DNA from: an uncultured Spirochaetia bacterium
Lineage (GTDB): Bacteria > Spirochaetota > UBA4802 > JAGODF01
DNA length: 9,147 nt
Direction: 5' to 3'
NCBI GenBank assembly: GCA_937967705.1
Contig: CALCJG010000053.1
Span: 1-9,147, forward strand
A program made the translations under genes and the position numbers. This document shows positions 6,472 to 9,147 of this stretch, piece after piece (the first letter of the stretch is position 1; each line of letters begins with the position of its first letter). The notes below the pieces were generated by a model. That model was not told the origin of the DNA and made no database searches. It saw nothing but the letters and a program-made list of their open reading frames with translations.

Positions 6472-7054
6472 GGGGATGGCGCTCGTCATCCTGATGATCG
6501 GCGCGGCCCTCATTTCGGGCTGCAAGTCCAAACCCGCAGAGGAGGAAGCTCTCACCCTGAAGATGGAAAGCGGCGAGAAACTCGCCTTCCGCAAGGTTGA
6601 GCAGGGAGGCGAGGCGGCCTCGGCTACGCTGAAGTTTGTCGTTACACCGGACGCCAAAGGGTATCTTTTCCAGTCACCGGATCTGACGCTTCAGGCGCGC
6701 ATCAAGGAATCCAAGATCAAGATCTACGGGCCCGACGGCAAGCTGCGCCTGAAGATCAAGAAGGAGGACGACAAGATCAAGATACTCCGGAGCGAGGAGG
6801 ACCCCTCCGCCTGGTCGATACGATTTAAAATGGAAAATTCCTCCTATAAAGTCAAACAGGGGGAGACGGAAATCGGAAAGGCCAAGTTCTATGCGGACCG
6901 GAAGGTCATCAAGGTAAAGGACTCTTCCGGAAAGGTGCTGGCCCGCATGTCCTCCGACAAACCCCGTTCCGCCGCAGCGGTGGCCCTTTTGACCGACCTC
7001 AAGGGGGAGGAACGGCTGGTCCTCTATGCCCTTCTGCTCCTGAGAGAACTCTAG
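6452..7054 (+). CDS. Predicted lipoprotein of unknown function
   Basis: A 200-residue protein with a classic lipoprotein signal: a basic start (RRRFK), a hydrophobic core (9-21) and the lipobox ISGC with Cys24 as the lipid-modified residue. It should be anchored to a membrane outside the cytoplasm. The mature part is rich in Lys and short beta strands. It repeats hairpin-like units of the form I-K-x-hydrophobic-x-x-x-G-K-hydrophobic (about 88-103 and 152-167), which recalls tubby/LURP-one-like beta barrels, though this is only a resemblance. The last 30 residues form a hydrophobic helix pair without a clear membrane exit. There is no catalytic motif. The start overlaps the radical SAM gene by 20 bases and has a near-perfect Shine-Dalgarno site, so synthesis is probably coupled to that gene. 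It could carry or bind the product of the glycosyltransferases. Confidence 0.85.
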   Translation: MNRRRFKGMALVILMIGAALISGCKSKPAEEEALTLKMESGEKLAFRKVEQGGEAASATLKFVVTPDAKGYLFQSPDLTLQARIKESKIKIYGPDGKLRLKIKKEDDKIKILRSEEDPSAWSIRFKMENSSYKVKQGETEIGKAKFYADRKVIKVKDSSGKVLARMSSDKPRSAAAVALLTDLKGEERLVLYALLLLREL

Positions 7055-7067
7055 GGGAATTCCTTCG

Positions 7068-8015
7068 ATGCTCGAACCTGCCGGGGAGACCCTTCTCTAT
7101 TACGCGGCGGGCGGCGGTCTGGGACACATCACCCGGGCCCTTGCCATCCTTCAGGCCCTGCCGCAGGGCTCTTTTCCGGCAAGGGTCCTCTGCTCCAGCC
7201 GCTTAAGTCCCCTGGTGCGCGAGGCGGCGGGTCCGCTGCCCCTGGACTGTCCCCCGGAGGAGATACTCTCCTCCCGCAGGGCCTACTACCGCTACTTGCG
7301 GGATTATCTCGCCCTTTACCGTGTTGGAATCCTGGTGCTGGACTGCTTCCCCTGGGGACTCATCGGCGAATGGGCCGAACTGGGGGAGCATATCCCCCGG
7401 CTCCTCATCGCCCGTTCCCTCAAGTGGGGCGCCTACCGGGAACGGCTCGACAGCCGGGAAGGCCCGCCCCCCCGGGCATCCCTCGTCCTGGAACCCCTGG
7501 AGGAGGAGTACCACCGCCTCCTGAAGGGCTGGGGGGATACCGCTCTGCTGGCTGACCCCGTTCTCCCGGCAGACTTCGATGTCTCCGAAACATCACCCCC
7601 TTCCTTTAAGGAAAACCGTCTCCTTCTGGTTCACAGCGGGAGCCGGGAGGAACAGCATCAGCTCCGGGATTTCGCCCAGCAGCAGGCGGCGGAGAGAGGC
7701 CTCCGCGACCCCCTGCTGGATACGGTCTTTCCGGACCGTAACCTCTTTCCCGCCCATCCCCTATACCGGGAATACCGCTACATTGCCGCCGGCGGGGGCT
7801 ACAACATGGCGGCGGCTTCCAGCCGGGCCCTGCCGGGTCAGAGCTTCTTTCTGCATCCCTTTCCCCGGCGCTTTGACGATCAGCAGGCCAGGGTAGACAA
7901 CCTGACCAGGGGACTCTGGCAGGACGGCCGGGGAAACGGCCGGGAGGAGGCGGCCCGCTGGATTTTTAACTGTATAAAAAATCTGGACAGAATCCCCGCC
8001 CCTTACTATCCTTGA
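7068..8015 (+). CDS. GT-B glycosyltransferase, MurG/GT28-like
   Basis: A 315-residue protein opening with LLYYAAGGGLGHITRALAI. GGGLGHxxR is the N-terminal loop of MurG/GT28-like transferases and related predicted glycosyltransferases. VLDCFPWGLIGEW (about 90-102) matches the D-x-x-P-x-G-L strand of that group. Near the C-terminus AAGGGYNMAAASS (240-252) is the donor-site glycine motif, followed by FPRRFDDQQARV (265-276), the usual P-x-x-R-x-D-x-Q ending that contacts the donor. The protein is somewhat shorter than MurG (about 355), with a compact middle. It may use a UDP-sugar, but neither donor nor acceptor can be read. The gene follows the lipoprotein by 13 bases, and AGGGGAA stands upstream of the ATG. 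It is a third, unrelated GT-B type in the same operon. Confidence 0.82.
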   Translation: MLEPAGETLLYYAAGGGLGHITRALAILQALPQGSFPARVLCSSRLSPLVREAAGPLPLDCPPEEILSSRRAYYRYLRDYLALYRVGILVLDCFPWGLIGEWAELGEHIPRLLIARSLKWGAYRERLDSREGPPPRASLVLEPLEEEYHRLLKGWGDTALLADPVLPADFDVSETSPPSFKENRLLLVHSGSREEQHQLRDFAQQQAAERGLRDPLLDTVFPDRNLFPAHPLYREYRYIAAGGGYNMAAASSRALPGQSFFLHPFPRRFDDQQARVDNLTRGLWQDGRGNGREEAARWIFNCIKNLDRIPAPYYP

Positions 8016-8055
8016 TCCATATTACAAACCATCCGTTAAGCAGTGAGGAAACCCT

Positions 8056-8253
8056 ATGCAGGAAAAACAGACCATCAAACTCTATCACATGGACAGCCAT
8101 GAATACCGGGGATGCATCCGGGTTGAGGGCAAGGAATGGCGTTTCGAGGGAGTGGAAGACGCTCATCTCGTAAAAACGGTCAAGGGGATGCCCCTGAAGG
8201 CTTTGCTGGCCAACCTGATCTGTTTCGAACTGGTCTACGACATGGAGGAATGA
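8056..8253 (+). CDS. Small conserved-looking protein of unknown function (65 residues)
   Basis: A short acidic protein with GAGGA six bases before its ATG, placed 40 bases after the GT28-like gene and 5 bases before the DUF389 gene. The sequence suggests a small beta-rich fold: strands near 5-11 (QTIKLYH), 17-24 (YRGCIRVE) and 27-32 (EWRFEG), then a helix near 45-60 (MPLKALLANLICFELV). There is no signal peptide or metal site, with only two cysteines (20 and 56). Clean ribosome binding site, operon spacing and codon use like the neighbours support it as real. I do not recognise the family. It does not look like a toxin, antitoxin or modified-peptide precursor. Confidence 0.7.
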   Translation: MQEKQTIKLYHMDSHEYRGCIRVEGKEWRFEGVEDAHLVKTVKGMPLKALLANLICFELVYDMEE

Positions 8254-8258
8254 GCGGC

Positions 8259-9147
8259 ATGGCCCGCAGTTTCTTCTCCCGCATGAAATCCCTCTTCTCC
8301 GGAGAGGAGAAATCGGCTGAACAACCCCCCGCCTCCGATGACCCGAAGGCGCAGGGCCGGGCAAGGGACGCCAAAGCCCCCTCATCGGAGGAGGAAGCGA
8401 AGGGCCGCGCCCGTCTCGCCGCACAGACAGACGAGATCCGTCGGATGTTTCAGCACGTGATCGAACCGGAGGAACGGACGCTGAAGAACTACATCAGCCC
8501 GAGCTTCTGGAAAACCAAACGCGATCAGTACCGCCAGATCAAGGACAAGGAGAAACAGGACCTCAACGTCTACCAGATGCTTTCCGACGGGGCACGCCCC
8601 ACCATAGAGTATTATATTCTCACCATCCTTTCCTGCGTCATCGCCACCACGGGGCTTCTGCAGGGCTCCACGGCCACCATCATCGGGGCCATGATCGTGG
8701 CGCCCCTGATGACGCCCATCCTGGCCTTCTCGCTGGGAGTGATCTGGGGAGACATCCTTCTGGTGCGGACCGCCCTTTTCTCCCTCATCAAGGGGATACT
8801 CCTGGCGGTCTTCATCTCCGCCACCATCGCCTATTACATCCCCATGGCGGGATACTCCCCTGAGATCCTGGCGCGGACTCAGCCCACCCTCTTCGACATC
8901 ATCGTGGCGCTGGCTTCGGGCATCGTGGGGGCCTACGGGAACGCCAATAAAAAGATCAGCAACACCCTCGTGGGTATCGCCATCGCCGTGGCGCTCATGC
9001 CCCCGTTGTGCACCGTGGGAATCGGGCTGGGAACCGCCAACATGGAGGTGGCGGGAGGGGCCTTTCTGCTCTTCCTCATCAACCTGGTCTCCATCTCCCT
9101 GGCGGGAGCCGTCGTCTTCTGGGGTATGAAGATTCACCCGGCCCTGG
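8259..9147 (+). CDS. DUF389 family membrane protein (partial at window edge)
   Basis: The frame is open from ATG 8259 to the end of the window (296 codons). Residues 1-65 are a charged, low-complexity cytoplasmic tail rich in Glu, Lys and Ala. DUF389 begins near 105 with QMLSDGARPTIEYYILTILS, then IIGAMIVAPLMTPILA (141-156), the family's best-conserved motif. About six hydrophobic segments follow (119-137, 140-165, 172-194, 211-228, 237-258, 266-289), including NTLVGIAIAVALMPPLCTVG (235-254). The function of the family is unknown. GGAGG (8244-8248) lies ten bases before this ATG. An ATG at 8250 overlaps the preceding stop and is also in frame, but it sits directly on the ribosome site. Its place at the end of a glycosyltransferase operon may be incidental. 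Confidence 0.88.
   Translation, partial: MARSFFSRMKSLFSGEEKSAEQPPASDDPKAQGRARDAKAPSSEEEAKGRARLAAQTDEIRRMFQHVIEPEERTLKNYISPSFWKTKRDQYRQIKDKEKQDLNVYQMLSDGARPTIEYYILTILSCVIATTGLLQGSTATIIGAMIVAPLMTPILAFSLGVIWGDILLVRTALFSLIKGILLAVFISATIAYYIPMAGYSPEILARTQPTLFDIIVALASGIVGAYGNANKKISNTLVGIAIAVALMPPLCTVGIGLGTANMEVAGGAFLLFLINLVSISLAGAVVFWGMKIHPAL

Noticed and set aside
7981..8055. Possible terminator after the GT28-like gene
   Set aside because: The 40-base gap has no stable GC-rich hairpin followed by a T run, so transcription probably continues into the 65-residue gene.
8056..8253. Possible precursor peptide for the radical SAM enzyme
   Set aside because: It has no leader-like N-terminus, no cleavage motif and no repeated or Cys-rich core, and it is about 1.6 kb away from the enzyme gene. 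It looks like a small folded protein.
8382..9137. 251-codon minus-strand open frame
   Set aside because: It is antisense to the DUF389 gene. Its Asp/Gly/His/Gln-rich sequence is typical of the reverse of hydrophobic codons and has no domain.

Overview
The window comes from a moderately high-GC bacterium. Shine-Dalgarno sites are clear (AGGAGG, AAGGGGG) and the promoters look sigma70-like. Gene families do not fix the lineage; the style fits a Gram-negative such as a Desulfobacterota or spirochaete relative, and that is only inference. The window holds ten protein-coding genes. Two run off the edges, and no RNA gene, IS element, CRISPR array or clear terminator was seen.

Left part (1-1680, minus strand): one uninterrupted frame encodes a membrane-anchored alpha/beta hydrolase that stops just before its catalytic-histidine strand. 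It continues in frame into a complete N-terminus of a DUF1972-type GT4 glycosyltransferase, which leaves the window at base 1. GC and third-codon composition jump at the same point (about base 840). This is either a real recombination fusion or an assembly chimera, and it is the most anomalous object in the window.

Middle (1681-1885): a divergent intergenic region with a consensus TATAAT -10 box on each strand.

Right part (1886-9147, plus strand): a tightly packed run of nine genes with overlaps or gaps of at most about 40 bases, probably one operon. In order: a GT4 glycosyltransferase, a two-helix membrane protein of unknown function, a small cysteine/histidine (putative zinc-binding) protein with a His/Tyr-rich patch and acidic tail, a second GT4 glycosyltransferase, a radical SAM/SPASM-like enzyme, a lipoprotein, a MurG/GT28-like GT-B protein, a 65-residue protein of unknown function, and a DUF389 membrane protein truncated by the window edge.

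Three different GT-B enzymes beside a radical SAM enzyme, a lipoprotein and small accessory proteins suggest a glycan or glycoconjugate assembly or modification pathway that I cannot match to a named system. The link between the genes is inferred from co-directional spacing only; substrates cannot be read from the sequence.
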